Of a stretch of 64,000 bases of DNA, positions 32,407 through 45,000 are shown piece after piece. Position numbers and translations under genes: made by a program. The stretch lies in the NCBI RefSeq assembly GCF_022539505.1, contig NC_061510.1, positions 97,728,292-97,792,291 of the forward strand. The letters run 5' to 3'. Under the pieces are notes generated by a model. That model did no database searches, had not been told where the DNA came from, and saw only the letters and a program-made list of their open reading frames with translations. The number at the start of each line of letters is the position of its first letter. Position 1 is the stretch's first letter. Source of the DNA: Lolium rigidum. Taxonomy: Eukaryota; Streptophyta; Magnoliopsida; Poales; Poaceae.

Positions 32407-35400
32407 TCAATCCAAGTTTTTAGGATCAAGAATACCAAGTTCTCCTCTCAAGTTTACAAACCGGGCTTCATCCAAAGGCTTAGTGAAAATATCCGCCAAT
32501 TGGTAGGTTGTTCCCACATGAGTGAGATCAATATCCTTATTGGCAACATGATCACGTAGGAAGTGATGGCGAATGTCAATATGTTTGGTGCGACAATGTT
32601 GAACCGGGTTATTGGCAATCTTTATTGCACTTTCATTGTCACATAGAAGAGGCACCGTACCAAGAGACACACCATAGTCTTTCAAGGTTTGCTTCATCCA
32701 TAACAATTGAGTGCAACAAGATGCCGCGGATATATATTCGGCTTCGGCGGTGGATAAAGCGGTGGAGTTTTGTTTCTTGGATGACCAACTCACCAATGAC
32801 CGGCCAATAAATTGGCAAGCCCCGGAGGTAGACTTCGGTCAACCTTATCACCGGCCCAATCGGAGTCCGAGTAGCCAATGAGTTCAAAGGTTGACCCCTT
32901 TGGATACCATAGCCCGAGAGTAGGAGTGAGAACAAGGTATCTTAGAATCTGTTTGACCGCCATCAAATGGCTCTCCTTAGGAGCGGATTGAAAACGAGCA
33001 CACATCCCTACACTTAGCATGATATCCGGCCTAGAGGCACAAAGGTAGAGCAAGGATCCTATCATGGAACGGTATACCTTTATGTCCACATCCTTCTCAC
33101 CGTCACATGAGCCAAGTTGCCCCTTTACGGGCATGGGTGTCTTCATTGGGCTTGCATTGGTCATGTTGAACTTCTTGAGCATGTCCTTCACATACTTTTC
33201 TTGAGAGATGAAGGTGCCTTTTGCAAGTTGCCTCACTTGGAAGCCTAGGAAAAACTTCAACTCCCCCATCATGGACATCTCAAATTTCCTAGTCATCAAT
33301 TTCTCAAAAGCTTTGTTATGATTGGGGTTAGTTCCACCAAATATAATATCATCAACATATATTTGACATATAAACAAGCCACCCCCTTTAACCCGCTTGG
33401 TGAAAAGGGTGGAATCGACCGTACCCATGCAAAACCCATCTTGTAGTAGAAAATCCCTAAGGAACTCATACCAAGCACGTGGAGCTTGCTTGAGACCATA
33501 GAGTGCCTTATGGAGTAAATACACATGGTTGGGTCGGCATGGGTCTTGAAACTCCGGGGTTGAGCTACATATGCGGTTTCTTTTAGAGGACCATTCAAAA
33601 ATGCACTTTTCACATCCATTTGGTATAGTTTGAAATTGTGGAAAGATGCAAATGCAAGCAAAAGACGAATAGCTTCAAGACGGGCTACCGGCGCAAAGGT
33701 ATCCTCAAAGTCCATACCTTCTATTTCGGCAAACCCTTGCGCCACTAACCTTGCTTTATTTCTAATGACAATGCCATCTTCATCTTGCTTGTTCTTGAAC
33801 ACCCACTTGGTCCCAATGACATTGATGCGATGATCCTTGGGTCTCTCAACTAGAGACCATACTTCATTGCGGGTGAAACACTCCAATTCTTCTTGCATGG
33901 CAATGACCCAATCCGGATCAACCAAGGCTTCATGTACCTTGAGTGGCTCAAAACTAGACACAAAAGCATGATGTTGACAATAAGTCATAAGTAGTGCATG
34001 GTGTCTACGAGTTACCACTCCTTTTGAGATGCTACCAAGGACAAGATCTACTTTCATGTCACTTGCCCTTGTAGCCGCCTTGATCTTCCGAATGGTTCCT
34101 TCATGATCAATGAATTCATCTCTTGCTAATACTTGATCATGAGGGACAACTTGAGCTTGAACATGAGTTGAAGATGTTTCTTGATCATCATCATGGTCTT
34201 GCTCAGTGGGTTGGGGGCTTTCTTCTTGTTCTTCGGGATGTGGCTCATCTTGAGTGGAGGATGCATCTTGGGTTGCACTTGATGGTTCAACTTGAGTTGA
34301 GCTAGGCTCAACTTGGGGTGAGCTTGATACTTCTATTCCATCACCTTGATCATCATTATGAACTTCCATGGGCCGGATGTGTCCAATGCCCATATGCTTG
34401 ATGGCACTAGATGGATCATCATCATTTCCTGCAACACATGGAACAACTTGCTCCACTTGGGAGCCATTATCCTCCAAGAACACCACGTCACAAGATACTT
34501 CAATAGTCCCGGTGGACCGGTTGTAGTATCTATAGGCGTGGGAGTTCTCCGCATACCCAACAAAAATGCCCTCTATAGTTCTAGTTTCAAATTTACCAAG
34601 CTTCCCTTTATTGTTCTTAACAAGACATTTGCATCCAAAGACACGAATGTACATGACATTAGGCTTGTTACCTGTGAGAAGCTCATATGGAGTTTTGTTG
34701 TGGAGGGGCGGAGGAAGAGCCGGTTGGAGTAGTGGACAGTTGTAGAGATGGCTTCTCCCCAAAAGTTGTGGGGTGAGTTGAATTCACTCAACATGGTTCT
34801 TGCCATCTCAATGATAGTCCGGTTCTTCCTTTCAACAACACCATTTTGTTGAGGGGTATATGGAGATGAAAACTCATGCTTGATGCCCTCATCATCAACA
34901 AACTCTTGCATAGTGTAGTTCTTGAACTCGGTGCCATTGTCGGTCCTAATCGCCTTGATCTCGGATTCATATGTACGTTGAGCTTTCTTGGCGAAGGTGA
35001 TGAACTCCCTATGGGTCTCATCCTTAGACTTAAGGAGAAAGACCCAAGAGTATCTTGAGTAATCATCAACAATGACAAGTCCATACTTGCTCCCACCAAG
35101 AGTATCATAATGTGATGGCCCAAAGAGATCCAAATGAAGGAGCTCCAAAGGCCTAGATGTGGTGACGATACTCTTGATAGGATGTTTCTTCTTGAGTTGT
35201 TTTCCCGCTACACATGCACCTTGCATACACGATCTTTCTCAAAAGAAATGCCGGTTAGTCCAACAATGTGCTCACCCTTTAGGAGTTGTTTAAGATTCCT
35301 CATGTTAACATGACCAAGGCGGCAATGCCACAACCAACCTTCGTCATGCTTGGCCGCCATTAGACATGTGGAGGGAGATGGGCTCTCTTTCGAAAGGTCA

Positions 35401-35756
35401 ACCACGTAAAGGTTGTTCTCCACATATCCAACAAGGACCAATTTGAGATTGTCACTCCTAAAGACTTGCACATAATACTTAGTAAAATATGAATTGTAAC
35501 CGGCATCGGCAAGATGATATATAGAAAGTAAGTTATAACCAAGGTGTTCAACAAGCATGACCGTCTCAAGGCACAAGTCCTTAGAGATTGCCACCTTGCC
35601 ATACCCAAGTACCTTTCCCTTTGAGTTGTCACCAAAGGTAATGCTTGACTTCTTGTTAATATCTTCAATGAATTGGTCAAGCACACCTCTTCCTCCGGTC
35701 ATATGATTGGTGCATCCACTATCAAACACCCATTTTGGACCACTGGAGGAATACCC
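32407..35756 (-). pseudogene. pol: Copia pol polyprotein of element C, frameshifted
   Basis: Pol begins after TAG 35759-35757 with the protease motif VFDSGCTNHMTGG. The pre-integrase zinc segment has LWHCRLGHVNMRNL. The integrase follows (LHLDLFGPSHYD, RTDNGTEF, QQNGVVERKNRT), then RT with [13 protein letters not shown] and RNase H with STAEAEYISAASC and CDNESAIKIA. It is spread over five frames: 35729-35208, 35226-34573, 34762-33296, 33524-32790 and 32796-32407. One break near 32830-32840 looks like a one-base deletion. It cannot encode a continuous polyprotein. Confidence 0.9.
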
Positions 35757-35767
35757 CTACAAAATCA
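35757..35767 (-). promoter_or_regulatory. gag-pol junction of element C (gag TGA, then pol-frame TAG)
   Basis: Gag ends WVPKSST and stops at TGA 35767-35765. The pol frame (+2 relative to gag) is closed by TAG at 35759-35757. The intervening TGATTTTGTAG looks like a 3' splice acceptor, as in element A. Confidence 0.55.
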
Positions 35768-38700
35768 AGTAGAGGATTTAGGAACCCATTGATTAATGGG
35801 TTCCCTAGTCATGGCAACAAGATCTTTTGGTACCCAAATCGAGTACCCTCTATAAGCATAGCCATTACGAGGACCAACATAGTTAGCATACACATCACCA
35901 TAATAATCAACAAATAAAGCATAGTGATTGTGTGGCCCCGTGCGATCACCACTAGTGGCTTTGCCCTTTGGGGCTTTGCCATCATTAGTGATCTTCTTGT
36001 TCTTTTCTTGAGCGGGCTTCTCTTTCTTGTAGTTGTTCTTCTTGTAGGGCTTGGGAACATACCCAAGTCCATACTTTTGATTGTTTGACCTTTGCTTACT
36101 CAAGAGGTCATCCAATCCCATCTTACTCTTGGTTGTGGTGAACTTGGCAAGTTCTTTCTTCAACCTAACATTTTCCTCAAGAGTAGTTGCTTGCTCACAA
36201 GCCACTTCATTAGGATAATAGTTGAGACCATATTTGGTTACCAAAGATTCAAGATATGTATTGGTCTCAACATGCAAAGATAGTTCCTCTTGTAAACGAA
36301 CATGTTCCGCAACAAGCTTAGCATGCTCACTAGTAAAGGTGGTAGAGGAACTAGCAACATCTTTATCAATAATAGGATCATTCATTGATTCAAGAGCCTT
36401 TGAGTAGGTTTCTTGGAGTAGGTCATGGTTCTCTCCAAGTTTCTTGAGCTCATTGATACGTCTCCAACGTATCGATAATTTCTTATGTTCCATGCTACTT
36501 TATTGATGATACCTACATGTTTTATGCACATTATATGTCGTATTTACGCATTTTCTGGAACTAACCTATTAACAAGATGCCGAAGTGCCAGTTCCTGTTT
36601 TCTGCTGTTTTTGGTTTCAGAAATCCTAGTAACGAAATATTCTCGAAATTGGACGAAATCAACGCCCAGGTTCCTATTTTGCCCGGAAGCATCCAGAACA
36701 CCCGAGAGCCGCCAGAGGGGGGCCCTGTGGGCCCCAGATGATAGGGTGGCGCGGCCGGGGCCCGGGCCGCGCCCCCTATGGTGTGGGCGCCCCTTCGACC
36801 CTCCTGCGCCGCCTCTTCGCCTATATAAAGCCCCTGCATCGAAAACCCTTAAGGAGGAAGCCACGATACGAGAAAAGTTCCGGAGCCGCCGCCATCGCGA
36901 AGCCAAGATCCGGGGACAGGGAGTCTCGTTCCGGCACCCTGCCGGAGCGGGGAAGTGCCCCGGAAGGCTTCTCCATCGACACCGCTGCCATCTCCACCGC
37001 CATCTTCATCACCGCTGCTGCTCCCATGAGGAGGGAGTAGTTCTCCATCGAGGCTCGGGGCTGTACTCGGTAGCTATGTGGTTCATCTCTCTCCTATGTA
37101 CTTCAATACAATGATCTCATGAGCTGCCTTACATGATTGAGATTCATATGAGTTTTGTATCACTATTCATCTATGTGCTACTCTAGTGATGTTATTAAAG
37201 TACTCTATTCCTCCTCCACGTGTGTAAAGGTGACAGTGTGTGCACCGTGTGAGTACTTGGCGTAGGCTATGATTGTGATCTCTTGTAGATTATGAAGTTA
37301 ACTATTGCTATGATAATATTGATGTGATCTATTCCTCCTACATATGCATGAAGGTGACAGTGTGCATGCTATGCTAGTACTTGGTTTAGTCTTTTGATCT
37401 ATCTTACACTAAAGGTTACTAAAATATGAGCATTATTGTGGAGCTTGTTAACTCCGGCATTGAGGGTTCGTGTAATCCTACGCAATGTGTTCATCATCCA
37501 ACAAAAGTGTAGAGTATGCATTTATCTATTCCGTTATGTGATCAATGTTGAGAGTGTCCACTAGTGAAAGTCTATTCCCTAGGCCTTGTTCCTAAATACT
37601 GCTATCATCGCTTGTTACTTGTTTTATCGTGTTACTACTGCTGCGTTACTACTCGCATGTTTACTTCCTACAATATTACTACCATCAACCGCACGCCCGG
37701 CGAGCTATTTTCCGGCGCCATACTACTGCTCATATTCATTCATACCACTTGTATTTCACTATCTCTTCGCCGAACTAGTGCACCTATTAGGTGTGTTGGG
37801 GACACAAGAGACTTCTTGCTTTGTGGTTGCAGGGTTGCATGAGAGGGATATCTTTGACCTCTTCCTCCCTGAGTTCGATAAACCTTGGGTAATCCACTTA
37901 AGGGAAACTTGCTGCTGTTCTACAAACCTCTGCTCTTGGAGGCCCAACACTGTCTACAGGAAAAGGAGGGGGAAGTAGACATCACTCATCCTTGACAAGC
38001 TTGTTAGCTCTTTCAAGGTGGTCGAGATCCCTAGTAAGAGAAGCATGAGCAACTTCAAGCTCCTCCTTTGAAGCATTAAGCTCTTGGGTCAATGATTGAG
38101 CCCTTTCAATAGTTTCAAGATCCTTAACTTTATCTAGTTCATAAGTTTCAATTTGTTGCTTAAGACCTTGTGATATGCACCTTTCGGTTTTTAGCTCTTG
38201 TCTTAGGAGATTGAATCTCCTTTCCTTCTCATTCAAATGATATTCTAATTCCTCAATGGACTCATCCTTTTCTTTAAGAGAGTCCATTAAGAAATCAAAT
38301 TTGACAAGAGCTTCACCACGAAGGGTGCATCTAACATTGTAAAGTTCCTTAAGCACATTTAATTCTTTTAGATTTTCATCTTCATCATCAAGGACACTAG
38401 ACAAAGAAGGTGGGGGTTCCATTACCTTGGTTTCTCTTGCCATAAGACAAGAGCCAATGGTTGTAGATGAGGAAGAGTCGTCTGAGTCATCATCTTGAGT
38501 TATTCTTGCCATGAAGGAAAAACCAACATCATTCTCCGTGGAGTAATCCTTGGAGTAATCATATGTGAAGAGTGACCCGGGCTTAGAGAAAGCCAAGCCG
38601 GCCACTCCGAGCCTCCTTCTCCTCTTCTTCCTCTTCTTCATCGGACAAGTATTCCGCCCCAACAAAAGCTCTTCCCTTGTTCCTCTTGTATCGGTCGTTG

Positions 38701-39920
38701 ATTGGGTTTGGCTTCAATCTTGGCTTGACCCCTTTGATGAACTTTGGCTTGTCTACCCTTTTCTCATAAGGGCACTCATTTGCAAAGTGGCTCTCTTCAT
38801 CACAATTGTAGCAAGTTCTCTTCTTCTTCTTGTCATTGAGGAGCATTGGCAACTTTCCCTTGTACTTCTTGGCAAAGAAGGCAAAGTCGGTGGCGATGTC
38901 ACTAGTTGAAGTCATCTCCTCATCTTCTTCAATTTCATATTCTTCTTCTCCTCCATGGTCAGCTCTAGCCTTGAGAGCAAGGTTTTGTGGCGCTTCATGG
39001 TTGTGTGAGGCTTCATCAACACGGTTCATTGCCATGAGCATTTTTCCCGCCTTGGCCATGTTTTCATTGGCGGCCACATAGGAGACTAGATCATCGGAGT
39101 TTAGATCGGCACTCTTGGTCATGATTTGCAAGTTGAGTGCAAGGTTGGTATCTTCTTGCTTGACAGCGAATCATAGCAATGACCTTGGACTTTATGAATC
39201 CTTCATTCATTTCAAAGCCATCATCATATTTCTCAAGCACCAAGTCCCTTGATCCTTACTTTAAGAGCACCAAGTCTTGCATAGGCATCGGCCAAGGACT
39301 CTCCTTCTCGAATCATGAACCGGTGAGCTTCTTGCTTTGCGGTCTCATAAAGAGATGATTGGATCAAATCGGTTCCCTCTGTGAGTACTACGATTCGATC
39401 CCACAACTCTTTAGCGGAGCTGATGTCATTGACTTGATCAAGAAGCTTGCGATTGATGCCACTTCTTATCTTGTCACGTGCGGAGGCATTGAGTTGACGA
39501 TTGTAGAACTCGGTGGAGGTCAATCGAATGGGATCTTGTGGCTCCCGGTATCCATGAAGAATGATCTCCCATAGCTCCACACCTGCACATGCGAATATGA
39601 GATTCCATAGCAGATTTCCAATGTGGAAAGTGAGTTCCATCAAAATGGGGAACGGTCCCACTATGGTTTATATGAGGCATGGGTGAGGTGTTTCTAGGAT
39701 AGTCATGGTTAACTTCATGGAAGGATTCCTTAGAGGCCGAAACCCCACTAGGAGATCCTCCAGTAGTTAGGTTCTTAAGCATGACAGACATTTCTGCCAT
39801 TTGGCTTTGTAGTTCATCCTCCTTTTTCTTCTTCTCGGCCTCATATGCCAAGAATCTAGATTTCATTTCTTTAACCGAAAGGTTAGAGTCATCATCTAGA
39901 CCCTCGAATAGTTTTTCCAT
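35765..39920 (-). pseudogene. gag: Sirevirus-type gag of element C, frameshifted and split by a solo LTR
   Basis: Starts MEKLFEGLDDDSNL at 39920 with an early coiled coil. The gag domain (GVELWEIILHGY ... AKELWDRIVVL) follows after a frameshift, and then the zinc knuckle CYNCDEESHFANEC near 38770-38815. A long coiled coil runs to 37985, where a solo LTR (36454-37984) interrupts, then resumes at 36453. The C-terminal tail has VDYYGDVYANYVGP and SIWVPKDLVA, matching element A. At least three frameshifts lie before the LTR. Confidence 0.85.
36454..37984 (+). mobile_element. Solo gypsy LTR 2 (class ending GTAGACATCA)
   Basis: Starts TGATACGTCTCCAACG, ends GTAGACATCA, with TSD ctcat (36449-36453 and 37985-37989) and length 1531 bp. 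An intact TATA box gcctatataaagccc lies near 36820-36834. Same family and orientation as solo LTR 1. Confidence 0.95.
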
Positions 39921-39959
39921 CTCACTCTTAAGGCGGTGAAGCCCTTAAAAAGAGTCCAG

Positions 39960-39973
39960 GCTCTGATACCAAT
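39960..39973 (-). promoter_or_regulatory. Primer binding site of element C (initiator Met tRNA type)
   Basis: Minus strand attggtatcagagc, immediately inside the 5' LTR. Confidence 0.92.
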
Positions 39974-41289
39974 TGAAAGTATATAGAGATGGTAAACCTA
40001 GAGGGGGGGGGGGGGTGAATAGGTTTCTACAGATTTTAATTCTTACTTTGCAATATTAGGCTTTGCGGAATATAAAGGTGAGCCTAATGCAAACTAGGTG
40101 AAGCAACCTATATGAGGATACAACTAACTCGAGCACGAAGGCTCTCACGAGCGGTTAAATCACAAGTAAGGAGTTCGGTTAGAGATAACCGATAGCACGC
40201 GGAGACGAGGATGTATTCCCGTGTTCCCTTGCTTTGCAACAAGGTACGTCACGTTTGGAGGAGTGGAGGTCCCACGAAGAATTCCCCGCGCCACGAAGGC
40301 TCACCCTATTCTCCGGAGCCTATCCCACGAAGGAATAGCTCTCTCACTTGTGGTAGACTTTGAGGTAGCCTCCAAACCTTCACAATCTTGCCCGGAGCAG
40401 ATCCACGGCCTGGATGCTTCGGACTCCTCTTGCCCACCTAGGGTTTCCAAGGAACCCTAGGAAGCAAGCTTCTTGATGAATACAAGGGGATTAAGATTTG
40501 GCTTGGTAGAATGGTAGATCGGGTCCTCCTCTATCGTTTCCCGGAGGGATTTGAGTTTGGGTGGAGGAGGAGGGAGATCCGAGGCTTTTGGTGTTTCTAA
40601 CAATGGAGCATGGAAGAAGGAGCTCAAGAACAGCTTGTAGTGTAGTGCCTAACTGTTCGAGAGGTAGAAGAAGGCCTATTTATAGTGTACTCCGAAATAT
40701 GGCCGTTGGTCACTTGCCACATCGCAGATTCCTCGAGGAGCCCGGTCGACCGGATCCGGCGCCGGACAGAGCCGGTCCACGGCCCGGTCCGGCCAGGCCA
40801 CCGACCGGACCGGCCGGAGCTGGGACCGGGTCTTGACCGGGCGAGCGCCATTCTTTACTCGGATAGTGCCCGGATGGCACGAGCGCAAAGGCCGGTTGCC
40901 GGCCAGGACGCCGGCTCTGGAGCCCGGTCTGACCGGGCCAGGAACCGGAGCAGCCGGTTCCAACCGGGCTGACGACCGGACACTGACCGGACCACTCTTC
41001 ATTCTTTACTGGATCTCGTCCGGATGGCACCGGTCCTTGGTCCGGTTGGTGACCGGGTCGTCCGGCGCCAGGGCCGGTCTGACCGGATCTGGGACCGGCC
41101 AGACACTGCAAACCTTGCTGATTCTTCATCGAATTGGGGGGTCTCCTGTTGCCTTCTTGTTCTATCGATACACCATTATACCTCTTTGGCTAATACCTGT
41201 GAATTATCTTGTAGACATGTATTAGTCCAAATACTCTAGCACGGTGTCATAGTTACCAAAATAATGGATAAGGGTAAAATACCCTTACA
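39974..41289 (-). repeat. 5' LTR of copia element C
   Basis: Partner of 25980-27300, with the same TATA region (about 40687-40674) and palindromes (about 40740-41100, with a few deletions). It carries G13 at 40003-40015. Transcription from it runs away from DNAJC8, whose start codon is 780 bp to the right. Confidence 0.93.
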
Positions 41290-41294
41290 GTGGG

Positions 41295-41755
41295 GTTGGG
41301 GAGGCGGACGAGGTGCAGCTCCACGACAGCCATGGCGGGCGTCCGGAGCGGGAGCGGCCGGCGTGGGGACGGTCGGAGCGGGCGCGGCCAAGGCCGGCGG
41401 CGGCCGAAGCTCACGCGCGGCCTTGGCGGGCGAGGGCGGGCGGCCTTGGCGGGCGGGGTGGGCGGCCGTGGGCCGGCGGCGGCGGCGGGGAGGGAGGGGA
41501 GGGCGGCCGGCGGGCAGGCGCGGCGGCGGGGGGCGGCTGGGGCAGGGCTAGGCAGAGGCTGGGCTAGAGGAGGAAGAAGGAGTGGAGGAAGGGGAAATTT
41601 TTTTAATTTGGCATATTTTCGGAATATCCCCTTTTACAGTTTAGTCATACGGGGTCTGCTAGCTCGGATGAGTTTTCGACCGGTGAAAACTGAATACAGG
41701 GCCCTCTACTCGCGTTTTAAAGGGTGAAAAAATACGGGACCTGTTAGACATGCTT
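41295..41755. mobile_element. PIF/Harbinger-like element E, right half
   Basis: The GC-rich interior (41290-41580) is followed by an AT-rich end containing atacggggtctgctagc. The terminus gacatgctt is the inverted counterpart of the left end at 25610, and is followed by tta (41756-41758). Open frames in the GC-rich part are low-complexity and not considered genes. Confidence 0.75.
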
Positions 41756-41758
41756 TTA

Positions 41759-42068
41759 CATTGATCTTCGTATCGGTATCGACTCTAGCTGATCCATGAA
41801 TTTGTAATAATAATTTTAACTATGGAGTAAAGCAATAATGCAGCCACATACATCACTTTAAATACAGAGGTATGCCCCCAAAACATACAAATCTTGCAGA
41901 AAAAATAGGTCGGCTGTCAGCCTGTTACCTGCGGAACACAAACAAATCTGCACCGTCCGTTCTCACGAACTCTCTTTCCGTCACGCGACGCGCTCTCGTG
42001 ACGAGAGTCTCGTCCTTCTCCCCGCATCAGGGAGCCCAACCCCAACCGCCACCGCTCCTCCTCCACCC
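41759..42068 (+). promoter_or_regulatory. Promoter and 5' UTR region of DNAJC8
   Basis: A 310-bp stretch between element E and the start codon. A TATA-like tttaaatac lies near 41859-41868 and CT/C-rich leader sequence precedes the ATG. A small hairpin, ctctcgtgacgagag, lies at about 41993-42007. The transcription start is not determinable from sequence alone. Confidence 0.5.
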
Positions 42069-45000
42069 ATGGGCTCGTCGGAGGCCGACGACGACCTGCT
42101 CCTCAAGAGCTTCCTCGCCGAGGTCAGCGAGGCCGAGCGAGACAACGAAGTCCTCAGGTTCCTCCCGGCCCCCTCCTCCCAATCCCCCTTCTCCCCCAAC
42201 ATTTCCTACCGAATCCCTTTTCGCATACCGTAGCTCTAGATCCCCAATAATCGCGCCGTCCGTTTCGCGCAATTCTTGTCCAGTTGTGCGACTCAGTAGA
42301 TGCAGCCTCAGCTTGGTGCTGAATTGTTGGTGGGGGTGCTAGGGGTCCACTCGGTTCGGTGGTAACCCTAGGTTAGATTCGTACCGTTCGCTTGCTTGTT
42401 CCCGCAATATCATCCAACCACGAGTCGTCTCAGATGTCTCAGTTAACCCTGGGATTTGATGTCCGCCCTTGTGGAAACCAGTAGTTTGCCACTTTGACTA
42501 CTTCGGTGCGATAAGACAGATACTGTGAAGCACTGCTGCTTCTATAATTTAATTGCTAGGTTTTACTTGTAGTTTTCTATGCTATCGTTGATTGTACACA
42601 AGTTAATGATGTTCTAAAGCCTATCGCTCTTATTTCTGATTAGTGATTACTGTGCGGGAAAGGTCTGGATCGAGATGGATACATGGTCTCTTGTGATATG
42701 TACTAAGATGATAATTTTGTATTCAAGATGGATATACATGTTTGTGACTTGGGGTTTGTTTGATTTGAGCACAAGCCTACACTACCAAGAATTTGGCTAG
42801 ACAAAAGTTTATCGAAGGTTGGCCAATGTTGTCAAAGAAAATGAACTAGGCTAGGTAGCACAGGCATATGCCAAAATTTGGTAACCATCCAAACAATAAA
42901 AAAAAGTTTGTCCATGGACAACAACCAAACATACCATATGTTCTCCTGTGTAGCTTGTGCTGACCAATGGATTCCAGCAGTCAGTTTGTTATGCTATCCA
43001 ATTTGAAGCCGTTTTAATTGATATTACTATCATAATCAATTAAACATGACCAGTGACTCTGCAACTAGCTAGGCATGTGTTATTTTTTAATGACACGTTA
43101 GTTGATTAATTTTTTATTTTGAAACCAAGGCAAAAGCTTTGCCTTATCCGTTAATTAATAAGAAAGTGCCCAGTGTATTAGAGGGAAATTGGGCGAAAAC
43201 CGATACAAACAGGACATAAGTGCAGATAGTACATATTATTTTACCCTACAAGGCATGAAGTATTGATCATAATACTGAATTTAATCTTCCTATAATTTGT
43301 ACTGCCAAAGCAATTTAAAGTTCCTCCATCCTTTCCCCTTGGAAAAGTAGGCATACATTCTTGATGGGAATTATGCTGAAAGAAAACTTGTACATGTACC
43401 TTCAAAGTATACAATGACATGCATGTAAAACAAAGTGACAAGTCTGGAATCACATTTGCATCAAGAGGGTTATTTCACAGTGTAACAATGAAGAAAAACC
43501 TCCAGAGTCTTTTGTGTTTGTTTTCGGTTGTGATTGTACATTCTGTTTCTAACACATTCTAACTTGTCAGAATACTTGGTTGCTTCAAGTTAAATCCTTT
43601 TGAGCATCTTAAGTTGTCATTTGATTCTTCCCCAGATGAGGTGAAGAAGCAATATAGGAAGGTATTGAAACATGCCTTTAATATTTGAGCTTCCCTATTA
43701 GTTCTGGTCTTTTCCCTCCTAGTGTGGAGCTAATTGTTGCTTCTTGTACGTTTTGCAGTTGTCGTTGTTGGTCCATCCTGACAAATGCAAGCATCCACAA
43801 GCACAAGAAGCTTTCGGAGGTATGTAACTGGCCAATAATTACGGGCGTGGCACATATGAATTTGTAGTAGTGATACATAATCATAATAGGTTGGAAGACA
43901 ATATTTCACTGCATTGCTGTAGCCTAGATTTGGGACAGCTTTTAAGATATTAGTTGGTAGCTGTACATATATGAACATTGAAGGGATATAACTTGATCTT
44001 GAAGACTAGCACAAGCAGGATCATGCCAAAAGCCCAAAACATGCTTGAAGAAAACTGTAAAATGAATTTAACTTTATTGGCATCCACAGCAAGCTCCAGA
44101 AGTCCATATAACTAAGTGTGAATAACAACATGGATAAGTCCGTTTATATTTTTGATTTGCAAATGGTAGTAGCCTAGGGATCACTGGAGAATTAGGTATT
44201 TTCTTCATCCATGTAGGAAATGTGTATTCCGAGAGAAACCAGGATAAGTAAATAGTTCATTATATATGCTTGTAGCTTATTAAGTGTTCGATTTCTGCAA
44301 TTAGTTCTATCACTAAAGCTAACCAATTTGTTTGCACATGGGGACGATGTCTATTTTCCCCATGTCGCATCGTGTTGCTTCTCTTCATCACATGGATGTA
44401 TATATATAATTGTGTTACCTACTCTACTCACGAACAGCCCTGTCAAAGGCGCAACAGCTCCTACTTGATCCACAGGAAAGAGGTTACATTCTTGATCAAG
44501 TTACTGCTGCAAAAGGTGTGATGTGATCTTTTTAAGTCCTCCTATTTAGCACCAACGCATTTTATTTATTTAAAGGCTTAGCATTTTGTTCATTCGAAAT
44601 AAAGGAGATTAACTTTCTGTTATTCTTTTGTGTTGAAAAATTCAGAAGAGCTGAGGGCAAAGAGGAAAAAGGAGTTGAGGAAAGACACTGCATCCAAGAT
44701 AAAATCCCAAGTAGATGAGGTAAGACAATCTCCTACAGGTGGTGTGAATTTATGAACTTCGCAATAGCACTCATTTGGAGTACCATGTTTCAAACAAAGA
44801 TCAATTCAAAAATACTATGCCTCGACCTAAACTGGTCTAATTTGGACTAGTTTCCTTGTTGGACCAACCTTAAACCATCTAGGATTCAAACCCCTCAGCA
44901 GGGATTTCCCTTAACCTGCATTCACAGACTCACAGTTACATTCCTAATTGGTGACTGCTGATTCTGCATAGTTTTAAGAACTAGACCATTATGATCTGGC

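Larger units (their letters stand above)
25980..41289 (-). mobile_element. Sirevirus-like Ty1/copia retrotransposon C with two nested solo LTRs
   Basis: LTRs at 25980-27300 and 39974-41289 and TSD gtggg (25975-25979 and 41290-41294) define a 15.3-kb insertion, about 12.2 kb without nested LTRs. In minus order it holds 5' LTR, iMet primer site, gag, pol, palindromes, extra ORF, repeated PPTs and 3' LTR. It has the same architecture as element A but clearly different sequence and its own palindrome. It is more decayed: pol has at least four frame breaks. Solo LTRs of the TGATACGTCTCC group sit in gag (36454-37984) and in the extra ORF (28007-29603). Confidence 0.9.

Noticed and set aside
41264..41727. 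Long GC-rich frames of Gly/Arg/Ala repeats
   Set aside because: Low-complexity GC-rich interior of element E; three overlapping frames are open at once and none shows a domain.
42750..42960. Possible MITE in DNAJC8 intron 1 (ttgtttgatttgag ... ccatccaaacaa)
   Set aside because: Candidate ends are only weakly inverted and no target duplication was found.
43110..43250. Possible LINE 3' end fragment (ggcaaaagctttgcctta) in DNAJC8 intron 1
   Set aside because: The motif is suggestive but no coding motif, poly(A) or target duplication could be seen.
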